Positions 15,155 to 23,836 of a DNA stretch of 33,328 nucleotides are shown here, piece by piece. How positions within the stretch are numbered: the first letter of the stretch is position 1; every line of letters starts with the position of its first letter. The DNA is taken from positions 1-33,328 of the forward strand of contig CAYLLA010000015.1 of assembly GCA_964384555.1 (NCBI GenBank). Reading direction: 5' to 3'. The DNA is from CAG-390 sp964384555. GTDB taxonomy: Bacteria > Bacillota > Clostridia > Oscillospirales > CAG-272. The position numbers and the translations under genes were made by a program. The notes beneath the pieces are model-generated. The model had not been told where the DNA came from and ran no database searches. It worked only from the letters and a program-made list of their open reading frames with translations.

Positions 15155-16078
15155 TTACGCTTGTTTTTTTACCGCCAAAGCAGTCCAGCCGTTATCCTCA
15201 AGGGTCCGGTCGATATAAAAACCGTTTGCTTCAAGTGCCGCCCTAACATCATCGGCGCGTTCGTTTATGATACCCGAGGCGAGCAGGGTCGAGCCGTCAT
15301 GCATAAATCTGCCGATATCCGGTGCCATGCGTATGATGATATCCGCCACGATATTGGCGCACACCACGTCATATTCCCCGGCCGCAACGCCGTGCAAAAG
15401 GTCGGATGTGCCTGTTTTTACATTCTCACAGCCGTTTTCCGCCGCGTTCTCCGCCGCGACCTCCACGGCCACCGGATCGATATCATATGCCATGCACTCC
15501 GCCGCGCCGAGTTTTGATGCGGTTATTGCCAAAATACCGCTGCCGGTACCCACATCAAGCAAGCGGTCGCCCGGCTTCACCGTATCCCGCAAAAGGCCGA
15601 TGACGAGGCGCGTGGTCTCATGCGAACCGGTGCCAAACGCCATGCCGGGATCCATACGGATGATGACCTCCCCCTCGGCGGGACTGTACTGCTCCCACCT
15701 TGGGACTATAACGATATTGCCGATATGCAGCGGCTTATAATACTGCCGCCATGCATTGGCAAAGTCTTCTTCTTTAACGCCGGAGGTGGTCAGCACGCCC
15801 TCGATAGATGACTCGGCCAATCTTTGGCGGATGAACGCCAGTGTGCCGTCAACATCTCCGCCCTCCGCCAAAAAGACGGAGACCGAGGCTATGCTCTTAT
15901 CGGCGGAAAGTATCCGCTCGTCCACCAGATCCCCATATACGCTCTTAAGGTCAAAGTCACTGTAATCTTCTATCATAAGCCCGGGATCCACCGCGCTCAT
16001 TATCGCCGTGGCGGCATCAAGAGATGATACCTTTACCGTCAACTTTATTTCTGTCCAGGATGAGTATTCGTAGCTCAT
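15155..16078 (-). CDS. prmA: ribosomal protein L11 methyltransferase
   Basis: This 307-residue protein methylates lysines and the N-terminus of ribosomal protein L11 with SAM. It has the PrmA N-terminal L11-recognition domain (MSYEYSSWTEIKLTV) and a Rossmann methyltransferase core with LLDVGTGSGILAITASKLG, AYDIDPVAVEVAAENA and a catalytic-region CANIVADI. PGMAFGTGSHETTR just before the core is diagnostic for PrmA. It is the last gene of the hrcA-grpE-dnaK-dnaJ operon, 15 bp after dnaJ, an arrangement widespread in Firmicutes. The ATG follows CGGAGACC. A hairpin terminator follows the stop. Confidence 0.95.
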   Translation of the reverse strand: MSYEYSSWTEIKLTVKVSSLDAATAIMSAVDPGLMIEDYSDFDLKSVYGDLVDERILSADKSIASVSVFLAEGGDVDGTLAFIRQRLAESSIEGVLTTSGVKEEDFANAWRQYYKPLHIGNIVIVPRWEQYSPAEGEVIIRMDPGMAFGTGSHETTRLVIGLLRDTVKPGDRLLDVGTGSGILAITASKLGAAECMAYDIDPVAVEVAAENAAENGCENVKTGTSDLLHGVAAGEYDVVCANIVADIIIRMAPDIGRFMHDGSTLLASGIINERADDVRAALEANGFYIDRTLEDNGWTALAVKKQA

Positions 16079-16093
16079 TTCGGTCTCCGTTTT

Positions 16094-17263
16094 TTATTTC
16101 TTTTCTTCCTTGCTGTCGCGCAGATCCTTAAGACGATCTATCAGGCGGCGGCGCTTGGGATAGTTTGACTCACCACAGCTCTCCGCAAAGGCGCGCATGG
16201 CATCCTTTTGCTTTTCGGTAAGTCCGCGCGGGATCTCGATATTTGCGGTAAACACAAGGTCACCGCGGCGATTTTGCGAATTGACGTAAGGCACGCCGCA
16301 GCCCTTTATGGTAAACTGCGTGCCCGGCTGTGTACCCTCAGGGATCTTATATTTCTTCACACCGTCAAGGGTGGGAACATCTATCTCCGCGCCGAGCGTG
16401 GCCTCGGTTATCGTTACCGGTACCTCGCAATAAAGCGTTGTGCCGTCACGCTCGAACACGTTATGGCGGCGAACGTTCACCTCAATGATCAGGTCTCCCG
16501 CCGGTCCGCCGTTTTGACCGTCATTGCCCTGCCCGCGCAGGATTATCCGCTCTCCGCTGTCGATGCCAGCGGGGATAGATACCGCTATGGTCTTGGGCAC
16601 GCGCACCTTGCCGCTTCCGCGACAGGAGGTGCAGGGGTCCTTTATGACCTTACCCGTCCCGCGGCAGCTCTCACAGGTGGTGGTGGACTGAAACTGCATG
16701 CCGCCCAGCCTTTGCGTAACACGGCGCTGTCCCGTACCGCCGCAGGCAGAGCAGGTCTCGGCCGATGTGCCTTTTTTAGCACCGCTGCCGCCGCACTCCG
16801 AGCATTTTGATACCTTTGTAAAGCTGATATCGCGCTTGACGCCGAAAACAGCCTCCTCAAAATTGATGGTTACCGAAACGCCAATATCATCTCCGCGCAT
16901 AGGCCCATTGCGCCTTGCCGAGGAGGATTGCCCAAAGCCGCCGCCGAAAAATGAGGAGAAGATATCCCCGATATCGCCGAAATCAGCGGTAAAGCCGCCG
17001 GAATATCCGCCGCCACCGCCGCCCATGCTGCCGTCAAACGCAGCATGACCGTAACGGTCATAGGCCGCACGCTTATCGGCATCCGAGAGGACGGCATAGG
17101 CCTCGTTTACCTCTTTAAACTTCGCCTCGGCATCCTTGTCGCCGGGGTGCAGATCCGGATGGTACTGCTTTGCCAGCTTTCTGTATGCTTTTTTTATCGT
17201 ATCGTCATCGGCGCCGCGCTCGATGCCCAGCACCTCATAATAATCTCTTTTAGTTTCTGCCAT
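16094..17263 (-). CDS. dnaJ: chaperone protein DnaJ (type I Hsp40)
   Basis: This 389-residue type I DnaJ has an N-terminal J domain with H35-P36-D37, a Gly-rich linker (GGGGGG around 81-86), four CxxCxGxG zinc repeats (C154/C157, C171/C174, C197/C200, C211/C214) and two C-terminal substrate-binding domains. It stimulates DnaK ATPase and delivers unfolded proteins. The third and fourth repeats read CESCRGTG and CTSCRGSG, with Arg replacing the first Gly; all eight cysteines are present. It follows dnaK after a 95-bp gap that contains a long hairpin, and it precedes prmA by 15 bp. The ATG is preceded by CAGGGTG. Confidence 0.97.
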   Translation of the reverse strand: MAETKRDYYEVLGIERGADDDTIKKAYRKLAKQYHPDLHPGDKDAEAKFKEVNEAYAVLSDADKRAAYDRYGHAAFDGSMGGGGGGYSGGFTADFGDIGDIFSSFFGGGFGQSSSARRNGPMRGDDIGVSVTINFEEAVFGVKRDISFTKVSKCSECGGSGAKKGTSAETCSACGGTGQRRVTQRLGGMQFQSTTTCESCRGTGKVIKDPCTSCRGSGKVRVPKTIAVSIPAGIDSGERIILRGQGNDGQNGGPAGDLIIEVNVRRHNVFERDGTTLYCEVPVTITEATLGAEIDVPTLDGVKKYKIPEGTQPGTQFTIKGCGVPYVNSQNRRGDLVFTANIEIPRGLTEKQKDAMRAFAESCGESNYPKRRRLIDRLKDLRDSKEEKK

Positions 17264-17305
17264 AGGTCAAGCACCCTGATCTTTTTAAAATTTCAATACT
17301 GCACT

Positions 17306-17347
17306 CGGGGGTGTTAAAGATTCCCCTCGGAATTTTCAACACCCCCG
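17306..17347 (-). other. long intercistronic hairpin between dnaK and dnaJ
   Basis: Arms 17306-17324 and 17329-17347 pair over 19 bp with only two mismatched positions (outer arm CGGGGGTGTT, 4-nt loop). It starts about 11 bp after the dnaK stop. No T-run follows on the minus strand, so it does not look like a full terminator. It more likely protects the upstream dnaK message or lowers dnaJ expression after processing. Confidence 0.75.
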
Positions 17348-17358
17348 ATAACGGGTCA

Positions 17359-19206
17359 TTATTTACCGCTCTTATCCTCAAAATCGGCGTTATAGTAATT
17401 GCCGTTACCGTCGCTCTGCGCGCCGCCGTTATCGGCGTTGCCCGCGCCCGCATCAGCACCTGCGCCCGCGGCGCCTGCCTGTGCGTAAAGCTTTTCGGAG
17501 AGCTTACCGAATGCACGCTCAAGTGCCTCGGCATCGCTCTTTATCTGCTCGGTCGTGCCGTCCTTGAGAGTATTCTTAAGTGTCTCAAGCGCCGCACGAA
17601 CATCGGTCTTATCCTCCTCGGGGAGCTTATCGCCTATCTCCTCAAGCGATTTTTCGCTCTGGAAGACGAGATTTTCGGCATGGTTGCGGGTCTCTACCGT
17701 TTCCTTTTGCTTTTTATCCTCCTCGGCAAAACGCTCTGCATCCTTAACGGCGCGGTCGATATCCTCCTTGCTCATGTTGGTGGAGCTGGTGATGGTTATA
17801 TGCTGCTCGCGGCCTGTGCCGAGATCCTTTGCGGAAACGTTAACGATGCCGTTTGCATCGATATCAAAGGTCACCTCGATCTGGGGCACTCCGCGGGGAG
17901 CTGCGGGGATACCGTCAAGCGTAAACTTACCAAGCGTGGTGTTGCCGGAGGCCATCTCACGCTCGCCCTGAAGAACATGGATCTCAACCGAGGTCTGGTT
18001 ATTTGCCGCGGTGGAGTAGACCTGGCTCTTCTTTACGGGGATGGTGGTGTTGCGGTCGATTATACGGTTGAACACGCCGCCCAGCGTCTCGATACCGAGG
18101 GACAGGGGGGTGACATCAAGCAGGAGCAGATCCTTAACATCGCCGCCGAGAACGCCGCCCTGAATGGCCGCGCCGATGGCAACGCACTCATCGGGGTTGA
18201 TGCCCTTAAAGGGATCCTTGCCCATGAACTTCTTAACGGCTTCCTGAACAGCGGGAATTCTGGTAGAACCGCCGACGAGGAGCACCTTATCGACATCTGT
18301 GGGCTTAAGTCCCGCATCCGAAAGAACGCGGCGGGTAGGCTCCATGGTGGCATCAACAAGGTCAGCTGTAAGCTCGTTGAACTTTGCGCGGGTAAGGGTG
18401 GTCTCAAAGTGGACGGGGCCGCTTGCGGTCGCGGTAAGGAAGGGCAGGTTGATGTTGGTGCTGGTCATGCCGGAAAGCTCTATCTTGGCCTTTTCAGCGG
18501 CCTCTTTGAGTCTCTGCATTACCATCTTGTCGCCGCGCACGTCAATGCCGTGCTCTGACTTAAAGCTGTCTGCCATCCAGTTTATAATGCGGTCATCAAA
18601 GTCATCGCCGCCCAGGTGGTTGTTACCTGCGGTCGCAAGGACCTCAAACACGCCGTCGGAGATCTCAAGCAGAGATACATCAAATGTACCGCCGCCAAGG
18701 TCGAATACCATTATCTTGCCGTCCTTATCCTTATCCACACCGTAAGCAAGTGCGGCGGCGGTCGGCTCGTTGATTATACGCATGACCTCAAGTCCTGCGA
18801 TCTTACCTGCATCCTTTGTTGCCTGACGCTGTGCATCGGTAAAGTATGCGGGAACGGTGATAACTGCCTTATCTACAGTCTGGCCGAGATATGCCTCGGC
18901 ATCGGCTTTCATCTTGCGGAGCACCATTGCGGATATCTCCTGCGGGGTGTAGCCCTTGCCGTCAATGTTCACCTTATAGTTGGAGCCCATCTCGCGCTTG
19001 ATGCTGGAGACGGTATGGTCGGGGTTGGTGATGGCCTGACGCTTTGCCACCTGACCGACAAGTCTTTCGCCGTTCTTTGTAAAGGCTACGACAGAGGGTG
19101 TTGTGCGTGCGCCCTCGGGATTGGGTATTACTACGGGCTCGCCGCCCTCAAAAACTGCTACGCATGAGTTTGTTGTACCAAGGTCTATACCTATGATCTT
19201 TGACAT
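17359..19206 (-). CDS. dnaK: chaperone protein DnaK (Hsp70)
   Basis: This 615-residue Hsp70 has IGIDLGTTNSCVAV (phosphate 1), INEPTAAALAYG, MVFDLGGGTFDVSLLE (phosphate 2) and LVGGSTRIPAVQ (adenosine) in the ATPase domain, then the beta-sandwich substrate domain with LLDVTPLSLGIETLGGVF and a helical lid. It lacks the about 24-residue insert of Gram-negative DnaK, as usual in Firmicutes. The C-terminal tail is Gly/Ala-rich (AGAAGAGADAGAG). It binds exposed hydrophobic segments in cycles driven by DnaJ and GrpE. It is the third gene of the CIRCE-controlled operon; the ATG follows CGGAGGATAAA. Confidence 0.98.
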   Translation of the reverse strand: MSKIIGIDLGTTNSCVAVFEGGEPVVIPNPEGARTTPSVVAFTKNGERLVGQVAKRQAITNPDHTVSSIKREMGSNYKVNIDGKGYTPQEISAMVLRKMKADAEAYLGQTVDKAVITVPAYFTDAQRQATKDAGKIAGLEVMRIINEPTAAALAYGVDKDKDGKIMVFDLGGGTFDVSLLEISDGVFEVLATAGNNHLGGDDFDDRIINWMADSFKSEHGIDVRGDKMVMQRLKEAAEKAKIELSGMTSTNINLPFLTATASGPVHFETTLTRAKFNELTADLVDATMEPTRRVLSDAGLKPTDVDKVLLVGGSTRIPAVQEAVKKFMGKDPFKGINPDECVAIGAAIQGGVLGGDVKDLLLLDVTPLSLGIETLGGVFNRIIDRNTTIPVKKSQVYSTAANNQTSVEIHVLQGEREMASGNTTLGKFTLDGIPAAPRGVPQIEVTFDIDANGIVNVSAKDLGTGREQHITITSSTNMSKEDIDRAVKDAERFAEEDKKQKETVETRNHAENLVFQSEKSLEEIGDKLPEEDKTDVRAALETLKNTLKDGTTEQIKSDAEALERAFGKLSEKLYAQAGAAGAGADAGAGNADNGGAQSDGNGNYYNADFEDKSGK

Positions 19207-19315
19207 GATTTTATCCTCCGATATTATATAAGAGATTTGTTTGCTGTGTTTTGTATTTATTTTAATTAGCTTGCGCTATTGTTTTTTGTTTTTTTGGGAT
19301 TTTGCGTTTTGTGTG

Positions 19316-19930
19316 TCAGTTGGCTACCTTTACCACTGCGTGGCGTATGACCTTGTCGCCTTTTTTGTAGCCCTTTTGGAAGACCTCAACTACCTCGCTC
19401 TCCCCTGCCGCTTCGTCATCGATATGCATAACGGCGTTATGAAGATTGGGGTCAAAGGTCTCGCCGGCCGCCTTTATCTCCTCAACACCCAGCTTTGAGA
19501 GCGCCTCAGAGAAGCTCTTGAGGATCAGCGCCAGCCCATCGGCCAGTGCCTGTGCATCGGTACAGCCGACTGCGCGGTCAAGATTATCAAGTACCGGGAG
19601 CAGTGCACTGATGGCATCCGAATATGCATCGGCGTAAATGCCCTCTCGCTCCTTTGCGGCGCGACGGCGGAAGTTATCATACTCAGCCAGCATGCGAAGA
19701 TATTTATCATCCCCCGCCGCGCGAGCCTCCTCGGCGGTCTTGAGAGAACCCTCAAGCTCCGCTATCCTTGCCTCAAGCTTTTTTACCTTTTTCTTTTCGG
19801 AATGTGAGAGCCGCTCTTCGCTCTCCCCCGCGCCGGCTTTGCTCGCTGTATCCTCAGCGCTCGCCCCCTCGGCGGAGGCTTTGGCGCATTCCTGCTCGTT
19901 TTCCGTCTTTATATTCTCTTTATCTGCCAT
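19316..19930 (-). CDS. grpE: nucleotide exchange factor GrpE
   Basis: This 204-residue protein has a low-complexity acidic/Ala-rich N-terminus (about 1-45), a long coiled-coil (KKVKKLEARIAELEGSLKTA), YDNFRRRAAKE, the four-helix-bundle region (LLPVLDNLDRAV) and the C-terminal beta-wing (VVEVFQKGYKKGDKVIRHA). It releases ADP from DnaK. It lies between hrcA and dnaK (109 bp before dnaK), and the ATG follows AGAGGTAG. Nothing unusual was seen. Confidence 0.96.
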   Translation of the reverse strand: MADKENIKTENEQECAKASAEGASAEDTASKAGAGESEERLSHSEKKKVKKLEARIAELEGSLKTAEEARAAGDDKYLRMLAEYDNFRRRAAKEREGIYADAYSDAISALLPVLDNLDRAVGCTDAQALADGLALILKSFSEALSKLGVEEIKAAGETFDPNLHNAVMHIDDEAAGESEVVEVFQKGYKKGDKVIRHAVVKVAN

Positions 19931-20009
19931 TTTTAAAGCTACCTCTTAAACCTTATTTTATTATCCTTACTCGTTGTCCTGTGTATTCCAAATATCAGAC
20001 CCGACCGAT

Positions 20010-21143
20010 CTATGCATCTCCTCGGTCGCTCGGCGTTGCCTTTTGCGCCGCGCCGCCACCGTTGCTTGCTTCAGCCGCGGCATCCCCCGGCAGAGCATGC
20101 GTTTGTTGTGACACTGGATCTATCATCTCGCCTATCATTCCGCAAAGCATCTCTATCGTTTCAAGCACACGCGCGTAGTCCATCCGCAGCGGCCCCAAAA
20201 CTCCTATAACGCCTATCGTTTTGTCGCCGCGCTTTATCGGCTTAAAAACAAGAGATGAGTTGTTCATGACTCTGACCGGGGATTCCGAGCCTATAACGAC
20301 CGATATATCCTCGGCATCCTGCTTTGATACCAGCTCAAGTATCTCCTCCTTTTGCTCAAGCGTGCCAAGCAGGTCGCCAAGCTCGTCGGGATCCGAATAA
20401 TCCGGGTATTGCAAAAGGTGATTGATACCGGAGAGGCGAAGCTCGCCGCCGTCAAGCTCTGTCATCGTCTCGTATATCGTTTTGACTATCGGGCTGACGA
20501 GGGCTGAATCCGCACCCATCTGCTCCTCAAGCCGCATCATAACAGGCAGGTTTATCTCCGCCGCCGCAAGCCCCGCAACATTTTCGTTGAGCGCCGCGGA
20601 AAGGCGGGTGATCGTTGCCGGCAGTACGGGAGTGGTGAGCCTTATATGCTTTGAGGTCACCGACCCTGTTGAGCTTATCATTATAAGCACAAAGCTGCAA
20701 GCATCGATATACGCCGTTTCAAAACGGCTGATGGTCACCGCCGCGCATTTCGGCTTGGCGGCGATGCCGGTGTAGTTTGTAAGCGCCGAGGCCAAGCGTG
20801 AGGCGGTAAGCAATATCTGATCCACCTCGCTGGTCTTGCTTTTAAGCTCCTGCGCTACCCTTGCCACCTCGCCGGTGGTCATTGCATAGCGCTCGATAAG
20901 CTGATCAACATAAAAACGGTAACCAAGCTGTGACGGCACACGCCCGGAGGAGGTGTGCGGCTGTTCAAGATAGCCCATGCTCTCAAGCTCGGCCATCTCG
21001 TTGCGTATGGTCGCCGAGGAGCATTTCATCCCCGGCAGGAGCTGAAGCGATTTTGACCCAACCGGGTCCCCGCTTTCAATATACGACTCAACAACAGCCT
21101 TTAGTATCGCTTTTTTGCGACCCGTAAGCTCATCGCCGTACAT
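20010..21143 (-). CDS. hrcA: heat-inducible transcription repressor HrcA
   Basis: This 377-residue repressor binds CIRCE and is kept active by GroEL in other Firmicutes. The N-terminal winged helix is clear: LTGRKKAILKAVVESYI, PVGSKSLQ, SSATIRNEMAELESMGYLEQ and HTSSGRVPS. The C-terminal domain carries a GAF-like core with VVIGSESPV and IGVIGVLGPLRMDYARV. I start it at the ATG at 21143, eight bases after GGAGGTGATC; the longer frame reaches 21176, inside the CIRCE site, and is rejected. It is the first gene of the hrcA-grpE-dnaK-dnaJ-prmA operon. The C-terminus has about 25 extra Ala/Gly-rich residues. Confidence 0.96.
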   Translation of the reverse strand: MYGDELTGRKKAILKAVVESYIESGDPVGSKSLQLLPGMKCSSATIRNEMAELESMGYLEQPHTSSGRVPSQLGYRFYVDQLIERYAMTTGEVARVAQELKSKTSEVDQILLTASRLASALTNYTGIAAKPKCAAVTISRFETAYIDACSFVLIMISSTGSVTSKHIRLTTPVLPATITRLSAALNENVAGLAAAEINLPVMMRLEEQMGADSALVSPIVKTIYETMTELDGGELRLSGINHLLQYPDYSDPDELGDLLGTLEQKEEILELVSKQDAEDISVVIGSESPVRVMNNSSLVFKPIKRGDKTIGVIGVLGPLRMDYARVLETIEMLCGMIGEMIDPVSQQTHALPGDAAAEASNGGGAAQKATPSDRGDA

Positions 21144-21165
21144 TTTATGATCACCTCCGCTCATT

Positions 21166-21192
21166 TTAGCACTCAATGCATCCCAGTGCTAA
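21166..21192 (-). promoter_or_regulatory. CIRCE operator (HrcA binding site)
   Basis: TTAGCACTC-N9-CAGTGCTAA differs from the consensus TTAGCACTC-N9-GAGTGCTAA at one inner base. It lies between the promoter -10 and the hrcA ribosome site. Confidence 0.95.
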
Positions 21193-21203
21193 CCGTTGCT
21201 TAT

Positions 21204-21212
21204 AATATACCA
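21204..21212 (-). promoter_or_regulatory. extended -10 promoter of the hrcA operon
   Basis: On the minus strand TGG-TATATT, an extended -10, lies 12 bp before CIRCE. No good -35 box is seen 17 bp upstream. The position puts the transcript start at the edge of CIRCE, as usual. Confidence 0.6.
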
Positions 21213-21271
21213 CGATTGGCGGCGACATTCGTGCTTTTTCGGTTGCTTTTTTGTTAACATATTATGAATTT

Positions 21272-21375
21272 TGGCACTTGGCACTTTTTTGTGATAAAAA
21301 AACTCCTCAAAATCAGCCTCTTAAACAAAATGATAACACGAGAGTGTTTTTATATTCACAAATCCGCTGTATAAT
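21272..21375 (+). promoter_or_regulatory. htpG upstream region, weak promoter candidate
   Basis: The hrcA-htpG divergent gap has a TATAAT at 21370-21375 with only a poor -35 (TTTTTA) 17 bp before it, and a tandem TGGCACT-TGGCACT at 21272-21285. No CIRCE or clear heat-shock operator is visible on the htpG side. Confidence 0.3.
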
Positions 21376-21466
21376 AAATATGTTGACGATCGCGGCCACC
21401 GCCGCGGAACGCCTTAATAAATAATGTAGCGATACATAAATGATACATCGGAAAGGGATGTTTTTA

Positions 21467-23401
21467 ATGTCTGAAGAAAAAGAAAAAACGACCGGCGGTA
21501 TTTCTGTCGAAACACAGCATATTTTTCCTATTATTAAAAAGTGGCTATACTCGGACAAGGATATCTTTGTCCGCGAGATAGTCTCAAACGCCTCGGATGC
21601 GGTAACAAAGCTGCGCCGCCTCGGCTCGCTGGGTCAGGCGGAGCTTGGCGATGAGGATTGGCGGATAGACGTAACGCTTGACTCCGCCGCAAAGACGATA
21701 ACCGTTACCGATAACGGCATCGGCATGACGCGCGAGGAGCTGGAACGTTACATCTGCTCGATAGCCCTCTCCGGCGCACTTGAGTTTGTTGCAAAGTATG
21801 AAAACGGCGATGATTCAAACGGCATCATCGGTCACTTCGGCCTTGGTTTTTACTCTTCTTTTATGGTCAGCGACACCGTTGAGGTGAACACGCGCTCCTA
21901 CACCGGCGCGCCCGCCGTTCACTGGGTGTGCAACGAGGCGGGAGAGTACGAGATCTCCGAGGGTGAGCGCGAGGAGCGCGGCACAGAGGTGATAATGCAC
22001 ATCTCGGAGGATGAGGCCGAGTACCTGAACGCATCAAAGCTGCGTACCATCCTTGACCGCTACTGCTCCTTTATGCCGGTGGAGATATACTTCCATGACG
22101 GCCAAGAGGAGGAGCACACAGACGAGTGCGAGTGCGGACATGATCACGATCATGATGATCACGAATGCGAATGCGACCACGAGCACGAGCACGAGCATGC
22201 TCCCAAGCCGATAAACGACACCACCCCGCTTTGGTGCCGCAAGGCCTCGGATATAAAGCCCGAGGAATATATAGAGTTCTACCACAAGCTCTTTATCGAC
22301 GCAAACGATCCCCTGTTTTGGATCCACATCAATGCCGACTACCCGCTGAACTTTAAGGGCATTCTTTTCTTCCCCAAGATCAACAGCGAGTACCAAAGCC
22401 TTGAGGGTCAGGTAAAGCTTTACTACAATCAGGTGTTCGTTGCGGATAATATAAAGGAAGTGATACCCGAGTATCTTTTGATGCTTCGCGGTGCCATTGA
22501 CTGCCCCGAGCTGCCACTCAACGTATCGCGCAGCTATCTGCAGGATAACGCATACGTCAAAAAGGTCTCGGCCCATATAGTTAAAAAGGTAGCGGACAAG
22601 CTGACCGCCATGGCGGCCAACGAGCGCGAAAAGTATGAGACGGTGTATCCCGATATTCGCATATTCATTGAATACGCCTGCCTGCGCGAGCGCAAATTCT
22701 TTGACAGAGTTAAGGATTCCCTGCTCATTCGCTTTACCGAGGGCGCGCCGCAGACCTTTGCCGAGCATCTTGAAAAGATCAAAGAGAGCCATGAGGGCAG
22801 GATCTATTATGCATCCGATGAATCGCTCCAAGCACAGTATATCTCAATGTTCCGCACCGAGGGCGTGGACGTGGCGGTATACGATCTGGCAATAGACACG
22901 CAATTTTTGGCGGCTGTTGAGCAGTACCGCGGGGATGTAAAGTTCATTCGCGTTGATGCGGGCCTTGATGCCCTGCGCGAGAGCACGCAGGATGATGAGA
23001 CCGCCGGCGCGGCACTGCCGGATGACGACCCGCTGACGGTGATATTCAGACGTGTAAGCGGCAGTGAGAAGCTGACCCTGCGCCGCGAGCGGCTTAAGGA
23101 TGCTACCGTGCCCGCGCTTTTGACGGTAAGCGAGGAATCCCGCCGCTTTGAGGACATGATGCGCCTTTACGCCGCACCCGGCGAAGAGCTGCCCGCCTTC
23201 CCGACCGAATACACACTGACGCTCAACGAGGCCTCCTCGATCTACACAAGGCTTGGCGAGCTGATGGCGGCGGGTGGTGATTCCGCCGACAGGTATGCCA
23301 AATACATTTACGATCTTGCCCTGATAGCCCAAAAGAAGCTCACAGCCGACGAGCTGCGCAGCTTTCTTGCCGACAGCTATCGTATGCTCGGCATGATATA
23401 A
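21467..23401 (+). CDS. htpG: chaperone HtpG (Hsp90) with a His/Cys-rich linker
   Basis: This 644-residue Hsp90 has the GHKL ATPase motifs FVREIVSNASDAVTKLRRL, VTDNGIGMT and GHFGLGFYSSFMV, then middle and dimerisation domains. It helps fold or remodel client proteins, partly with DnaK. Between the N-terminal and middle domains (residues about 211-244, nt 22097-22198) there is a 34-residue insert with 9 His, 4 Cys (as two CEC motifs) and 17 Asp/Glu, for example ECECGHDHDHDDHECECD. Bacterial HtpG normally has only a short joint there. I chose the ATG at 21467 behind GAAAGGGA; the frame also opens at 21440. It is divergent from the hrcA operon. The insert could bind zinc or nickel; this is inference. 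Confidence 0.95.
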   Translation: MSEEKEKTTGGISVETQHIFPIIKKWLYSDKDIFVREIVSNASDAVTKLRRLGSLGQAELGDEDWRIDVTLDSAAKTITVTDNGIGMTREELERYICSIALSGALEFVAKYENGDDSNGIIGHFGLGFYSSFMVSDTVEVNTRSYTGAPAVHWVCNEAGEYEISEGEREERGTEVIMHISEDEAEYLNASKLRTILDRYCSFMPVEIYFHDGQEEEHTDECECGHDHDHDDHECECDHEHEHEHAPKPINDTTPLWCRKASDIKPEEYIEFYHKLFIDANDPLFWIHINADYPLNFKGILFFPKINSEYQSLEGQVKLYYNQVFVADNIKEVIPEYLLMLRGAIDCPELPLNVSRSYLQDNAYVKKVSAHIVKKVADKLTAMAANEREKYETVYPDIRIFIEYACLRERKFFDRVKDSLLIRFTEGAPQTFAEHLEKIKESHEGRIYYASDESLQAQYISMFRTEGVDVAVYDLAIDTQFLAAVEQYRGDVKFIRVDAGLDALRESTQDDETAGAALPDDDPLTVIFRRVSGSEKLTLRRERLKDATVPALLTVSEESRRFEDMMRLYAAPGEELPAFPTEYTLTLNEASSIYTRLGELMAAGGDSADRYAKYIYDLALIAQKKLTADELRSFLADSYRMLGMI

Positions 23402-23458
23402 ACGGCCGGATCGAGCCACCCAAATAATATCGAATAAAAAACAGGAGTAAAAAACAGA

Positions 23459-23716
23459 ATGGATACCATCAATTACAAGACCCGCGGCACCTGCTCCCGC
23501 GAGATACAGATACAGATTGACCCCGCCACAGAAACGATAGAGCATGCAAAATTCATAGGCGGATGCTCCGGCAACACGCAGGGCGTGGCGGCGCTCGTTC
23601 GCGGAATGAAGATAGACGAGGCCATCGCCCGCCTTGAGGGCATAAAGTGCGGACTTAAGCCCACCTCCTGCCCGGATCAGCTGGCCGAGGCGCTCAAGGA
23701 ATACAAAAACAAATAA
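23459..23716 (+). CDS. TSCPD-domain protein (TIGR03905-like)
   Basis: This 85-residue protein carries the family signature at its end, KCGLKPTSCPDQLAEAL, plus GTCSREI and FIGGCSGNTQGVAAL. TSCPD domains also occur at the C-terminus of some ribonucleotide reductases, and the free-standing form is frequent in Clostridia; its function is not established. The conserved cysteines (C12, C30, C61 and C68, counted by eye) suggest metal or redox chemistry. It lies 57 bp after htpG and before a terminator, so it may share the htpG transcript. AGGAG precedes the ATG. Confidence 0.85.
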   Translation: MDTINYKTRGTCSREIQIQIDPATETIEHAKFIGGCSGNTQGVAALVRGMKIDEAIARLEGIKCGLKPTSCPDQLAEALKEYKNK

Positions 23717-23735
23717 CTGCCCCTCAGCCAATGCT

Positions 23736-23770
23736 GCCGCCGCGCAATGCAATGTTGCGCGGCGGCTTTG
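23736..23770 (+). terminator. terminator after the TSCPD gene
   Basis: A 12-bp perfect stem (23736-23747 with 23755-23766, GCCGCCGCGCAA) with a 7-nt loop is followed by TTTGTATTTG. Confidence 0.85.
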
Positions 23771-23836
23771 TATTTGATTTATTTTAATTCATTTTATTTT
23801 GATTCAATTTGACCCAAGCAGAGCGCCGCGGCGCTG

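Noticed and set aside
14791..15246. Open frames on the plus strand through the repeat array
   Set aside because: They arise from the repeats themselves (recurring NACRWRCVR-type peptides) and run into the prmA terminator; no ribosome site was seen.
17311..18558. 415-codon open frame on the plus strand opposite dnaK
   Set aside because: Long antisense frames opposite dnaK are a known by-product of its codon pattern and have misled annotation before. There is no ribosome site or promoter, and the product has no family features.
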